Source of the DNA: Takakia lepidozioides
Taxonomy: Eukaryota > Streptophyta > Takakiopsida > Takakiales > Takakiaceae
Assembly (NCBI GenBank): GCA_030704615.1
Contig: CM060731.1
Coordinates: 33,978,001 to 34,038,000 of the forward strand
Direction of reading: 5' to 3'
Length of the DNA: 60,000 bases
Position numbers and translations under genes: made by a program. The first letter of the stretch is position 1. Each line of letters starts with the position of its first letter. Shown here one piece after another: positions 34,154-45,546 of this stretch. A model generated the notes under the pieces. That model was not told the origin of the DNA. It did no database searches and worked only from the letters and a program-made list of their open reading frames with translations.

Positions 34154-34722
34154 GGTGCAAGCCCTCTCCTTCAAAGAGCTGGTGGATTGTATCGTGTTCA
34201 AGTTTGGCAACACTGTGGTTGTATAGGGATATACAGCAGACGAGTCTCTGACCGCCTCCTTGCATTTGGAAAGGAATCTGGATGGACCAGAGTGCATTAA
34301 CTTGCTGCTGATACAGATGCCAACAGTCATGTGGAGTGTGATGGACACGAGTCTCTTGAAGGTTTACACGGTGGCGGTTTGTGGGTACGTGAAGTCCACA
34401 GAATAAACTTCATGCAAGCACTGGCAACGAAGGTGACCTTTGAGCATATTTTTGTACAAATGTTGCTTGAGGTTCTGCTGTAGGGACTTCGTCTTGCATT
34501 TTGTTGCTGTGAGCCCAGACCCCAGCCACAGTGCAGCCAGGTTAAACTGGCAAACACCTGGTTAAGTTCAGGTAGATCCATAACAAGGGCCATGTGCTCA
34601 CAACCCTCTCACATCCAACCACACTGACATATAATTTTGCTGTTGGTAGGAATGGCAATGTGGTGGCTGGCGTGGTTGATGAAGTGGACCCTATTGAAGA
34701 ACTCAGTTCCAAACGCACTGTA
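34154..34722 (+). pseudogene. Unidentified gene remnant, 5' part
   Basis: After a CAG acceptor at 34151-34153 the plus strand reads VQALSFKELVDCIVFKFGNT, one stop (TAG), then DESLTASLHLERNLDGPECI and MWSVMDTSLLKVYTVAVCGY up to a stop near 34402: about 82 codons with a single stop. A second piece at about 34640-34718 reads AVGRNGNVVAGVVDEVDPIE. Both look like decayed exons. I recognise no family. It ends where an inverted PPR fragment begins, and may continue at 35150. Confidence 0.35.
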
Positions 34723-34724
34723 TC

Positions 34725-35128
34725 AACAGCTCCACCCCGCACCCTTGCTGTGCATACCTTGCAATCATCACACTTGACGACACCACATCACGTTCAGCTA
34801 TACTGTCAAACACTCCATTTGCATCCTCGATGCACCCACATTTGACATACATGTCCACCAGGGCAGTGTTCAGAATGACATCGGGTACAATTCCAGATTT
34901 GATAATGTCACCTTGGACCTCTTTGCACTTTTCCAGGGCTGCCAGGCTTGCACACGCATTGCAAATGCAAACAAACGTCATGTGGTTGGGCTTCACCCCC
35001 TCCACACATCATTTGCTCATAGGTCTCCAAAGTCTCCATCCCGCGCCCTTGCTGTGCATATCTTGCAATCATCGCATTCCACGACACCACATCTCGTTCA
35101 GCCATACTGTTGAACACTCCCTTCATAC
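34725..35128 (-). pseudogene. PPR gene fragment, minus strand
   Basis: Read on the minus strand from 35126: GVFNSMAERDVVSWNAMIAR, a frameshift, then MTFVCICNACASLAALEKCK and IVPDVILNTALVDMYVKCGC, ending GYAQQ-like (RYAQQGCGVEL) near 34725. Part of the P-L-S repeat unit only. It is closely similar to the plus-strand fragment at about 39350-39530 (VPDVILNTALLDMYVKCGCI) and less so to the 30.8-kb gene. Confidence 0.85.
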
Positions 35129-35149
35129 ATGTCCACGAGGGTATTCTAT

Positions 35150-35790
35150 CTCCCCCCCACCCAAAACCCGGGCTTTTCTTTCAAGTTGGCACCCAGAGAC
35201 AGTACTAGTTGTGCTGCTTCTGAAAATGTGCAGTGTTGCAGACAAGCACCCACTGTGGTGGCCTCAGTTCCTTTATTGTCACCTTCACAGGAGGTATCCC
35301 TTGACTCTCCTGGGAGATTTCTAGTTGATGGAGGCACTGTAAAAACCTCCAGTGGACGGGGAGAAGTTGAAGGGGTGTTGTCACATGGAGGCCGAGAGAG
35401 AATATCATGTTCTGGATACACCCGAAAGAGTAGCAAGAGGAGGAAACTGGGCAACACCCAGCTGGGATCTGCTGACTGTAACAGCTGCAGAGGCAATGGT
35501 GCTTGCTGGCATATTGGCAGAATGCACTTCAGGCAGCAACCTTTCACCCTCCGTGATCCTGGAGGCAACCATACAGTTGCGACGGGCGCGCCAGATGTGG
35601 GGGTTAGACGATTATGATGTTGGTTGAACCATTGTTAGTGGTGCTCATGAAGAGTTGCTGCGTGTAAACAATTTGGGGGACATTCAAGCTGCAGCAGATG
35701 ATGAGCCATTCAAGGCCCTTGATGATGTGGAGATGCAGGAGGCAATGGCTGATGTGGGTTTTATAGAAGCTTCAGGTAAGTTTGACACCT
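35150..35790 (+). pseudogene. Unidentified gene remnant, 3' part
   Basis: One frame from 35150 reads FSFKLAPRDSTSCAASENVQ and SPSQEVSLDSPGRFLVDGG. A frameshift near 35390 leads to REYHVLDTPERVARGGNWAT, LTVTAAEAMVLAGILAECTS and RARQMWGLDDYDVG. A stop (TGA near 35618) is followed in the same frame by TIVSGAHEELLRVNNLGDIQ and MQEAMADVGFIEASG, ending at a possible donor 'caggtaag' (about 35774). The acidic, helical C-terminal stretch looks genuinely coding. I do not recognise it. It may belong with the 34154-34722 remnant. Confidence 0.45.
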
Positions 35791-38483
35791 CTTAATGCAT
35801 GGTGATTTTGGTGTGGGTGGACATCTGTAGAATTCCTTCAAGAATGTAACACTTTCTAATACCTTGCAAAACTACAAGTGAGTGTTTTCTGGTTGGACAC
35901 TCCTATAGCTCACAGGTGGGGGAGCCGTCACTGTTGTCCCACTGTCATCTGGAAAGTCTTGTCCAGTTTCAGTTGGAAATATGGGCTCTTTATTTACTAA
36001 TATCGCATACTGGACAGGCAGGTATGGTGAGGAAGCCAGGAGTACAGTAATGGCAGTGCAGGTTAGGTCTGAAGGTCCATGTATTAGAGCTCATTTTCAT
36101 CTGAGAAACTGCATACCTGATATCAGCTGCAGAGCCAGGACAACTTGAGGAGGTCCACCTACCTGGATATGATGTTTTTCCTGATGTACATAGCCAAGAA
36201 TGTTGGAGGCCAGACCTACCATGCAACCGAGCGAGACCTTACAGGGATTAGACATAGACCAACACCCTTGATCATTAATTTCCAATACCAAATATGTTTG
36301 TGAGAGAGACAGAACACACTCTCGAGACAGGAAATCCTTTAGGAAAGAAGAGCACTCCATTTCGAAGCATATTTTGTCAATGAAGGAGATTGGTACCGCT
36401 CCTTTGTGGAAATCTGGTGGATGTGTAGATTCTGCATTGAGGCCAGACAAAATGCAATGGCGGGAATCGGACAGTAGACCAAACCTCACCGTGGCAAGGG
36501 AAAACTGAATGATTAAGTGCCTCAGAGCTCCGAGGGGAATGAAATTGTTCAATAATCAAAACCCCAAGTGCCTTGGTTTCCCACATTTGTCTTTTCTATA
36601 CTGACAGTCCACAGCATCATGAATACAGGAAGTATGAGTGTGGAGTCTTCGAAGGACATGGTGATTAAGCATGTGGCTCCCTTTGTGAAGGTAACTGTTA
36701 CCTTGGACATCATGGGTGCTGGAGCATCTTGGGATTTAAGTCTGGTCTATGTAGTTTCTGGTATGCACAGGTTTGCATCTGCTTTTAATTGAAGTGCATT
36801 AGAGTGCAGTTGGTACACCACCATTACCTGTACAAGCTGGTTGCATGGGCCAACGTCCGGGGAGAACCGGCAGCCAGTTACATGCTAGCCGACTGAATTC
36901 CAGAATTTCCGAATGAAATATGAAACCTCAGGAAATGGATCCGAGGGAAAAAATGGCCGAAGTGGAAATCAACCGGGTGCCCTACTTTTAGGAAGGATAT
37001 TTGCCTTTCCATTTCATTACAGACAGGAAATCTGCCTTAGTTGGCAAGGCCTGGACGGATTCCGGCCCTTCTTATATTACAAAAAATGGAAATGGCCGTC
37101 GAAGTCCACCACATGGCAGAAATCCAACGTGCCAGGGCCGGGTTACATCCAAGGAAGGGCGTTTAGGTGAAAAAATATTGAACTCAAAGAGGGCGGGCCC
37201 GTGGGCAAACCCTACTAAGTCTGGACGTTGCTCTCGCAGCCCCAGCCCCACGCCTGCTTGCACTCGATGCCTGCTATCACAGCTCACCTGTCCATGCGGG
37301 TTCAATTCTTGGCCTCCATGTGGTTTGAAGGCATTGACAGGTCCAACTTCTATAAGGATACAATGTTCTTCACTTGTTTGAATTGCTTAAAACTGGTTGT
37401 GATTATTTATTATTATTATTATTTACTTATTGTTGTGCATTTGACACTTGTGTTGTCAACCGGTTGACATTTATAAGGGCCAGATTTATAGCTGAACACA
37501 AAATAAATCATTAGGAATATAACCAGTTGTAAAGAAATTATCTCGGAAATTGACCGGGTATAGTTACCACTAAGGGGCAGCAACCGACTGCCCAACCCAC
37601 TTAGCCGATTGCTGCTGGGAATGAGCGGCTACTGGCTGGTTCAACTGAAATTATTTCCCGGACGCTGGCATGGGCTATATGTGATCCAGTGAAGATACAT
37701 AGAGCAATGACATTGTCTTTATCCTCTGTACTTACATCTGTTATACCATTATTATGTCATGTCAAAATAGCTATGACATTCTGTCAACTGATGCTACATC
37801 GCATTGTTATTACTCTCAGCAGTGATGTGGGTAGAGAATGTTGCAAACAGCTGCCGAAAGTTCCAGTTTGGAAAGTTGAAGTGTGAAAGGGGTGTGAAAG
37901 AGTCGTCATTTTTTTTCTTTTTGTCGTCACTAGTATATCAATGTGCCAAGATAAGGTTGAAAAAAGAATATTGTCTATCCTCACCTACATCCCCAACACA
38001 AATGTGTCATAAATCGTTCATGCTAGTTGGCAAGCCAAATCAGATCAAAGACAACTAATTTGTTGACTTCAATGTTGTGTTGCAAGTATTACAACGACTA
38101 TTTGATATACTTCAACTTCACGGAAAACAATAACTTTGGAAAATGGCTCGATAGACTGACACAATTTCACAATCTGAGATGTCTCATAATGTTGCTGCGA
38201 TCAAGCTCAAACAACTAATCAACTTATGAACAAATTAACCTCCCACTTTAGAGACATCTCTTGCTGTTTGACAATCAGTACTGACATATTGTAGATGCTA
38301 AATATGCCTTGTTTCATATCAAGACTCACTAGGGCAGCCAGTGCTGTTGACCCAAGTGCAATCCCTATGGATCAGCCCTTATCTTTTATTTCTGCCTGGG
38401 CGTGGACGTGGCGATGTTCTAGCGACGACCCAAGGTCGAGAGCTAGTTTAGCGTAGAGCAGATAGAGGGTGCCATAGTCGGCC
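35791..38483. other. No supportable gene; possible exon near 36608-36690
   Basis: A short segment reading VHSIMNTGSMSVESSKDMVI then KHVAPFVK before a 'aaggtaact' donor (about 36608-36690) might be an exon of the remnant above. Otherwise I see no gene. A (TAT)n-like tract lies near 37407-37425. Confidence 0.25.
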
Positions 38484-38521
38484 ACGTCATCGTAGACACG
38501 TCATAGTCGTCAGCCACGTCA
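38484..38521. promoter_or_regulatory. Three ACGTCA bZIP-type motifs
   Basis: ACGTCA occurs at 38484-38489, 38498-38503 and 38516-38521, about 80-120 bp before the ATG of the PPR fragment at 38601. ACGTCA/TGACGT is the known core of TGA/CRE-type bZIP sites. The cluster may be a retained promoter piece. Function is inferred only. Confidence 0.4.
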
Positions 38522-38600
38522 TCGTCGTCATTTCTGTGATGTCGGTTGTAACGGAAGTTCGGCACGGACGGATTTTAGCCGTGTGAACCTACCTTCAACC

Positions 38601-39585
38601 ATGACCACAGCTTCTGAAAGAGGATCAAGAGAGGGAGTCCACAATGCCTCTTCCGGCACTTGTGGGCATGTGAAGATGCTTTGTTTGGCAGGCAGATTGA
38701 CAGAGGCTCTGCAGACTAAACCAAGGAGGCATTTCAGCGGATTCAGATACATATGTCTGTCTCTTGCTTAAGTGCATCAAGGTGGAAGGTCTGGAAGCTG
38801 GAAAGCAGATGCACACTCACATTATCCAAAGGGATTCACGCCAAATGTTTTTCTACTCAATACCCTTGTCAACATGTATGTTAAGAGCGAGAGCATCATG
38901 GATGCTCACCAAGCGTTCAACAGAATGCCTCAACGATCTTTGATCGATTGCTTGCAGGGTATGCACACAACAGGGGCGTGGTATGGAGGCCTTGGAGACC
39001 TATGATCAAATGATGGGGGAAGGGGTGAAGCCTGACCACATCACGTTTATGTGCATTTTCAATGCGTGTGCAAGCCTGGCAGCTCTGGAAAAGGCCGAAG
39101 AGGTGCATGGCGACATTGTCAGAGCTGCAATTGTACCAAATGTCATTTTGAACAATACCCTCGTGGACATGTATGAAGGGAGTGTTCGATAGTATGTAGT
39201 ATGGCTGAACAAGATGTGGTGTCGTGGAGTGCGATGATTGCAGGATATGCACAGCAGGGCGCGGGATGGAGGCTTTGGATGATTATGAGCAAATGATGTG
39301 CGAAGGGGTGAAGCCCAACCACATAACGGTTTGTTTGCATTTGCAATGCGTGTGCAAGCATGGCAGCCCTGGAAAAGTGCAAAGAGGTCCATGGTGACAT
39401 CGTCAAATCTGGAATTGTACCCGATGTCATTCTGAACACTGCCCTGCTGGACATGTATGTCAAATGTGGGTGCATCGAGGATTCAAAGGGAGTGTTCGAC
39501 AGTATGGCTGAACGAGATGTGGTGTCGTGGAGTGCGATGACAATGGAGGGGAAGAAGGCACATCTTGGCTTCTGGTGGAACTGAC
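38601..39585 (+). pseudogene. PPR gene fragment with N-terminus, plus strand
   Basis: Starts MTTASERGSREGVHN, then CGHVKMLCLAGRLTEALQ, the same N-terminal layout as the 30.8-kb gene (REGVYKN, CGDVRTLSKAGRLKEAL). After frameshifts it reads LVNMYVKSESIMDAHQAFNR, ITFMCIFNACASLAALEKAE, IVPDVILNTALLDMYVKCGC and GVFDSMAERDVVSWSAM, then leaves PPR sequence near 39540. It lacks the E and DYW parts. It is a truncated paralogue. Confidence 0.85.
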
Positions 39586-39749
39586 AAACATTCCAACAAT
39601 CGAATTGACCCCTCCATTCCAAGTCACTCAAGCACTTGATGCACAGGGCGCTCTTCTGGAAATTGCAGGGGGAGGAGGAGTTTTCCCATCTAGGGTAGGC
39701 TTTGGTAAACTATTCTAGTGGCTTCTGTCCTTTGCAATTTGCACATTGG

Positions 39750-40302
39750 GAAACGAATTCCTGGGGCTGGCCGCTCTCACAGTTATCATGCTTGTTGGAT
39801 ACTCCGTCTATGCTGCAATGACTACTGTACTGCCAGTGGTAACTGCAGCCTTTGTCCAAGGGCTGGGGACAGACGCAGTAGTGCTGCAAGGTTAGTGGAA
39901 TGGACAATCCAACCCTTGGGTAGGGCAACGAAAGGACTTTCTCATCGTATCAATGCAGAAAATTTTGCCAAGTTTGTTGAACATCAATGAGTAGAACTTC
40001 AATATATCTGGTTGGTTATGTTGACCACATCCAGGATAGCTCTAACCATTGCAGTGAAAGCCTTCAGGTGGAGCAACCGGGGGGTGACACAGTCATTGAT
40101 ACCAACGCTTCCCGCTGTGGTCGTTATTTTTCTCATATCCATGATGATTATAGGGTCCCTGGGGGGCCTAGTTCTATTCTCTTACAAAGTGGGTGTTGAG
40201 AGCAAGGATGCTGTGGAGCTCTCACAATGGCTAGAAGAGAACAAAATTCCTCAGTACATTGATATGCACATGATGAAAGCTTATGACAAATTGGTGCAGC
40301 GG
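39750..40302 (+). pseudogene. TMEM245-like multi-pass membrane protein fragment
   Basis: Two exon-like pieces. The first, about 39750-39890, ends at a donor before GTTAGT and reads FLGLAALTVIMLVGYSVYAA then TAAFVQGLGTDAVVLQ. The second is 40035-40302, after acceptor 'catccag', reading IALTIAVKAFRWSNRGVTQ, a hydrophobic span AVVVIFLISMMIIGSLGGLV, then FSYKVGVESKDAVELSQWLE and IPQYIDMHMMKAYDKL. The string SYK.GVE.KDAV followed by a W.EEN.IP segment matches plant TMEM245-type proteins as I remember them. Only a small part of the usual ~650 residues is present, so this is a fragment between other gene fragments. Confidence 0.5.
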
Positions 40303-40609
40303 GTCTCTCTCTCTTTCCCTATCTCTCACAGACCTTGTTTCTTGCTTTCTTTGTAGCCTCTACTGCAAAATCAGGGGCCACTACTTTTTCCTATTAGATT
40401 CAGCCCATCTATCACCATTGTGAGGATCAGAGATGCATTGTACATATCTGCATGAGGCTCGCCTCCTGCAGAATCCATCAAGTTGAATTATAGTTTTCTG
40501 GTTGTTGGGAGCCCCACTTTTGTGATTTTCTGCTTTACTTTCTCTGATAAGGTCCCTGAGCTCCCATGGGCATTATAAAGGTTCTTCCTTTCTCTTTCTC
40601 TTCAACTGT

Positions 40610-40671
40610 TCCGCTCAAACTGGGCGCGGCGTCAATGGCCACAAGGCTATGGCAAACGTCTTATGAGTACA
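40610..40671 (+). mobile_element. 62-bp LINE-tail insertion with 18-bp target duplication
   Basis: The 62 bp are a clean copy of the tail that ends the LINEs at 1381-1448 and 5403-5475 ('ggccacaaggctatggcaaa', 'cgtcttatgagtac'). It is flanked by perfect 18-bp direct repeats CTCTTTCTCTTCAACTGT at 40592-40609 and 40672-40689. This is what an extremely 5'-truncated target-primed insertion leaves. Confidence 0.85.
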
Positions 40672-40834
40672 CTCTTTCTCTTCAACTGTGTCCCTGGTCC
40701 CTTTGGGCCTTCCTGTGGACATTATAAAGGTTCTTTGTTCTTTCTTTCTTCCTTTGTTTCATTCTTTCTTTTTCTTGCACTATGTGAGGAGGTGCCTCTG
40801 CCCGTTGGGCTGGGCACCATGAAGCCCCCGGTTG

Positions 40835-41310
40835 GTTGAAGGTGTGATTTTTGGGCGTATCCCTGTCATTATTGCCGACTATATTGTCCTTCCATTTGTT
40901 GATGCTATACCCTGTGAGAAAATTGGGATTTTTGTAGCCGAGAAAGATGTCCCGCATCTTGACCAAATCTTGTCTTCAATTACCCCAGAGCAAGTCCTTG
41001 AAAAGCAAAGGCTATTGGTGAACCCCGCAATGAAACAAGCAATGCTATTCCCGCAGCCTACACAACCAGGGGATGCTTTCCACCAAATATTGAATGGCTT
41101 GCACGCAAGCTGCCACATGACAGTGGTGTCTATTTAGAGCCGGGGCAAGCTGTGCTAAATTGGACCGAAGGTCCCCTTGAGACCTCAAGCCATGGTAGTA
41201 AGTGGTATGAGTCAGCTGCGCCTTCATTGCGACTCTCTGGTGCTCCGTTTCCCCTTGTGCAGCTCATGTCCCTTGGAATTTTGCGTAAGCCTGAAGTGCA
41301 ACATTTCAGG
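40835..41310 (+). pseudogene. IRX10: IRX10-like GT47 xylan xylosyltransferase, 3' fragment
   Basis: C-terminal part of an exostosin-family (GT47) enzyme. IRX10-type members elongate the xylan backbone in the Golgi. Seen: FGRIPVIIADYIVLPFVDAI, IGIFVAEKDVPHLDQILSSI, and MKQAMLFPQPTQPGDAFHQI, followed by LNGL. Then a 1-nt loss near 41100 shifts the frame. The expected continuation (ARKLPHDSGVYLEPGQAVLN, WTEGP) is readable in the next frame at 41098-41180. The N-terminal two thirds of the gene, including the Golgi anchor, is absent. It is a truncated, frameshifted copy. Confidence 0.8.
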
Positions 41311-41847
41311 TCATTATTCTTCAACCAAGGTGACCATATGCCCTGGTATGGGCTACTGTGGCTTTGATTGGTTAATGCTGTATAATGGAATTGGTCCCTC
41401 GCAAGAATGTTCAATGTTGTTTAGGCATTGTTACCTCAATGTCAAATTCACCATTCGCTAGAGGCCTTAGTGTTGACGAGGTTTTCACATTTTCTTAGCT
41501 TGGCTTACCAGCCCCCCTCTCTCTGGCCAAGGCTAGTGGCTTTGATGTCACTTTGTAACTTAGGCATCTCCAGCCACCCCCGGGCTACCCTCTTTGACTG
41601 ATTATTTTCAAACAGAGACTCTGGAAGAAAACTGAAGGGAGCCCAGTAACCTAGGTGTGGTGGAAAACCTCCCCATCCAAGACTTCCCTCTGTTATGGTC
41701 ATTTATGTACAGCTCTGATCTTTATGAAATATTGTCAAATGTACCCCCTCGGTGCGGATCTTTGATCCATACCACAACAAACAAATCTATAGCCTTTTGG
41801 AGTTTCATATCCAAGACAAACATATCTTCCCCGGCTATGATACGCAC

Positions 41848-41950
41848 CTTTTGGTAAGGCCTTAAAAGTACTTCTCCCAAGGTTATTTCCCTTGAGTTTG
41901 CACCATTTGGTAAGGCCCTTAAAGTTCTCCAAAGGTTATTTCCCTTGAGT
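41848..41950 (+). repeat. Imperfect tandem duplication, about 58 bp
   Basis: 'ttttggtaaggccttaaaag' through 'ggttatttcccttgagttt' is followed by 'atttggtaaggcccttaaag' through 'ggttatttcccttgagtta'. The two units differ by small indels. Confidence 0.8.
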
Positions 41951-42479
41951 TAATACGAGTTACCGTATCTATCAAAGAGTCCTTCGATGTCAGGCGCATT
42001 ACTGCCAAATATTTCATTATTTCAGAGAAAGTAGGTCCGCACCTAAATTTAGGTTTTTACAATTTTTGAACAAGGTGGTCACATACATTCAAATTAGGGA
42101 GGTCATTAATTTTTTGAGTATTTCAGATAGGCAAAATTTGAATTAATAAACGTCCGACATCGAAGGACTCTACGATATATATATACACATAAAGAAAGTC
42201 AACCTTGTCGGGTGTGGTATGATCTTCTTCGGCAACACTCCGCCATTTTTCTTGCGTGAAACAATGAAACACGGAATGTATGTATGTAACACCCTGCGGA
42301 TGATCCACCCCTTTGTGTTCAAATTGAACGTAGTTCTCAGAATTCGTCGTTAGTAGTGGAGCAACGCGAAGCCCTAGTTTCCTTCTTGGGGTTAAGTGCA
42401 GAGGTGGCGACAAGTACAATGTCCACCCGGAAACAACCAGCATGTAGCCCACTGATAATCAGCCATTCTTTTAGTGGCA

Positions 42480-42660
42480 AATAATCGCCAGATTTCGACC
42501 TCAAAAAAAAAAATCGAATATTCTGTCGCAAATCCACTGTTTTTTCATGGATGAAATCACCAAATTTCTCCAATTAAAAAATAAATTATGGATGAATTTG
42601 CCAAATATGGATGATGGTACATAGGTGGATGAATTACAATGGATGAACAGAATAAATGGC
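42480..42660 (+). repeat. Dispersed repeat, second copy at 53756-54000
   Basis: Shares with 53756-53985 the series 'aataatcgcca', 'gacctcaaaaaa', 'atattctgtcg', 'ttttttcatg.atgaaatc', 'ccaaatatggat' and 'caatggatgaacagaata' in the same order and orientation. It is rich in ATGGATGA. The family is unknown. Confidence 0.75.
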
Positions 42661-45546
42661 TATTTCCTGCAAAACTCTATAGCCACTTGTGCTGTTTTCC
42701 AAACTCCTTAAAAAAGACAGTGCTGGTAATGGGCACATACCATGTTGGATGTGGTTGTGGGTTCAAACCACGGTCTCGTATGTCATGAAGGTGTCCACCT
42801 ATCAGCATAAAATTATGTATGCCAAAAATTATGAGACCAACTCCCTTTCTTCATATATTGAAGTCCTTAGCTTTGTGCGAGATGCGGAGCCTGGCGAATA
42901 CCAGCCATATCGCATTGTGCCCCGATTCTTTACCCATCATAAAGATCTTCTTAAAACAATGAGCTGGGGTTACATTTCCTAAATACCTTGTCAGTCTAGC
43001 AAGGTGAGTTACGTATAGGGGAAAGCGCTCCCTGGAGGGCATTCCTGGGTTTAAGGGCCCCAAGCCCACGGCGGCAGCCCCAAGCGCGCGGGCCAAAAAT
43101 CCAAGAACGCCCAAAACGAAGGGGTTTTCCCATGCGTAAAGAAATGGAATGATTTCTTTTTCTTTTCATCTTTTCGGTATACTTTCTCCCCGCTAGTAGC
43201 TTCCTGTGAGAAAAGATATTGAATGTGAACATAAAGAAATGTTCTGACAATATATCTGTATTTTTTTTTCTCGAAGACATCTTTTAAATCTTGATATTGA
43301 GTGGGTAATGTTCAAGTACCCGGGTGTGCATTAAGTTACATTCTTATTGCTCATTTCAATAAGCATTTCCTCATTGGCATCGATTAGCACAACACACCCC
43401 AATGAATGTTTTATGTATTTATTTATTTTGTTTTACAGGAAAGGGGACATAGGAATGTTTTCAGACCAAATAAGAGTGGTGACATGGACAGTTGACCACA
43501 TTAACTTAACGCGATGCAAAGCCTCCCAGTTACCTATGCACCCAACAAACAAGCAAAAGAGTGAACAGATCTGTCCTTAGCAAAATTGCTCTTCCACCAC
43601 ATCAATCGTGAAGGCTCCATCCAAACTACGATTTCGCCACTGCTCTGTCCACGCAGCGAAGGGGAACATAAATGAGTCTCCGTCACTGCAGCTGCAATCC
43701 ATGGAAGCCTCGAGGCATATTCTTTGCTATCCTGAAGACTAGACGATGTTTCTTAGGATTTGCTAGGAGATCACCTGAGGGAAGATGTTCCGTTGCTTGA
43801 CTCCAGAAAAGTCGATAACAACTGACGCCGTCACTGCAACTGACGAGCCTTTGGGGCGACGGTGGCCATGTTACGGGCAGTATCAGGACGCTCCAGGCTT
43901 GTGTGGTAGCTGTGCATTCTCCCATTTACGTTCGGAACAAGGCCGGGGCTAGATTAGATTTATGTGTAGTTTTAGACTTATGCAAAAGTCCATCTGTAGT
44001 GACATATTTAGTAATTAATAGACAAGAATGGCGACACGCAAGGGTGGCGGAGGCGGGTCAGACGATGGGACTTCGCCGCTGTCGTCCAGCTCCCTCTGAT
44101 TCCCATGTTTCTTTCCACACTGCGGTGTAGATTTTCCTTTCTTGAGACTTAAGCCGAGTGCGCTTTAGTGAATGTGTATGTCTACTGCGTTTTAGATCCG
44201 ATCTGTGTGGTTGCTTGGAGTGGCAAAAAATTCCTCCGAAACCTCGACATAGTCCCTCCGGACGATTTGTTAAGACTATGCTAGAGATAACTATAAGTTT
44301 AATTCCGACATTAGGACAGTTCTGAGTTAAAGATAGAGATCGTTCTGTCTTGCTTCTATCTCCTCGGTCATACGCAGTTCACATCGGTGTCTATCTCTAT
44401 TTTTGTCTATGCAAGTTGACCTTTAATGGATTGAGCAGCTCAAACTGGTTCTTTCACCACAACAGCTGCAGGTCCGGGAGTGTAGACATCTCATATCTCT
44501 GTTAAACGCATACGTGTAAGACTTGTGGTACTTGCGGAGGAAAGACCTGTTGTCTAGAGTACAGGTGTTGTCTCTCGTTGATTCCATCCAGTGCAATATC
44601 TATCCACGTGAGTCCCCAGCCTTTTGAGAGTGTCGATATGATGGGACAATGGGGGGGATGACTTTGTTGAAGAAACCTTCGCTATTTCTTTGTACAGTCG
44701 AGTTCACACCGTAAGGAGAATCAACTGCACAATATGACTAGCTAGACTGATCGGATTCATCCGCCAATAGCTTCAAACTCGACTCCTGGATCCATACTAG
44801 TTTCTGTCTTTTTCTCCCTGCTGACACAATCCGCCAGGTCTTCTAAATTTGTCAGTCTAGATTAGACCTGCAGGTTTGTGATACACGACAATTAGTTGTG
44901 TGTCCTCATGGAACTGTAGCTGTCTCTTTACTCTGGTTCTCCATCGGAAGAGTTCTTAACATGAATTTGCAGTCGAATGATCAGGTGGAGTAGGCGAGGT
45001 GATGGAAGGGCACTCAGCCTGTGGTATATATAACTACATAACAGTGGAGGCGTAAAATTGAACCAACTGCGTGATATTCTTCCACCAGATGTTCACAGCA
45101 AATCTGCGCTTTCGACTTTCTAGAGTACGAAAGGTGTTATGCATTTGATGTGCTCAATTGGAAGATCCTTTAGCACGCTCTTAGCACAAAGTCCTTTCCA
45201 GGCATGTGCATGATCTGATCGAAGATTTTCCTGGGGCCCCAGAAAACCCATGTGCGAGGAAGAGAGATTACATGAATATATATGTTACTTTGTGAGATGG
45301 TACATTGACTCATGCGGGCTCTATATGACAGTGTTGCACAGTTTGTAAGTACATATCTAAAAGCTCGAGCAAATAAGCTGAGAAGTGGTGAGCCTGGTCG
45401 GGGCATAAAGGGCACTGGGGCCAGAAACGAGCAGCAATTCACGCAGCTGGCAACTTCTCGAGGTCACGGGATAGATATAATTAGTTACTCTTGAGGCGAG
45501 GTGAAAGGGACAGGCAGGCATCACGCTGGCTCACGAGGAGATTATA

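Larger units (their letters stand above)
41311..45540. other. Intergenic region before the kinase gene
   Basis: No supportable gene. It includes a tandem repeat at about 41848-41950 and a dispersed repeat at about 42480-42660 (listed separately). GC-richer unidentified stretches lie near 43020-43130 and 43680-44140. A TATA-like TATATATAA lies at about 45022-45030, some 520 bp before the kinase exon, and is a reasonable core promoter for it. Confidence 0.35.

Noticed and set aside
45312-45494. 60-codon ORF just upstream of the kinase exon as the kinase N-terminus
   Set aside because: It is in a different frame, has no clear splice linkage and no family resemblance. The kinase start is left unresolved instead.
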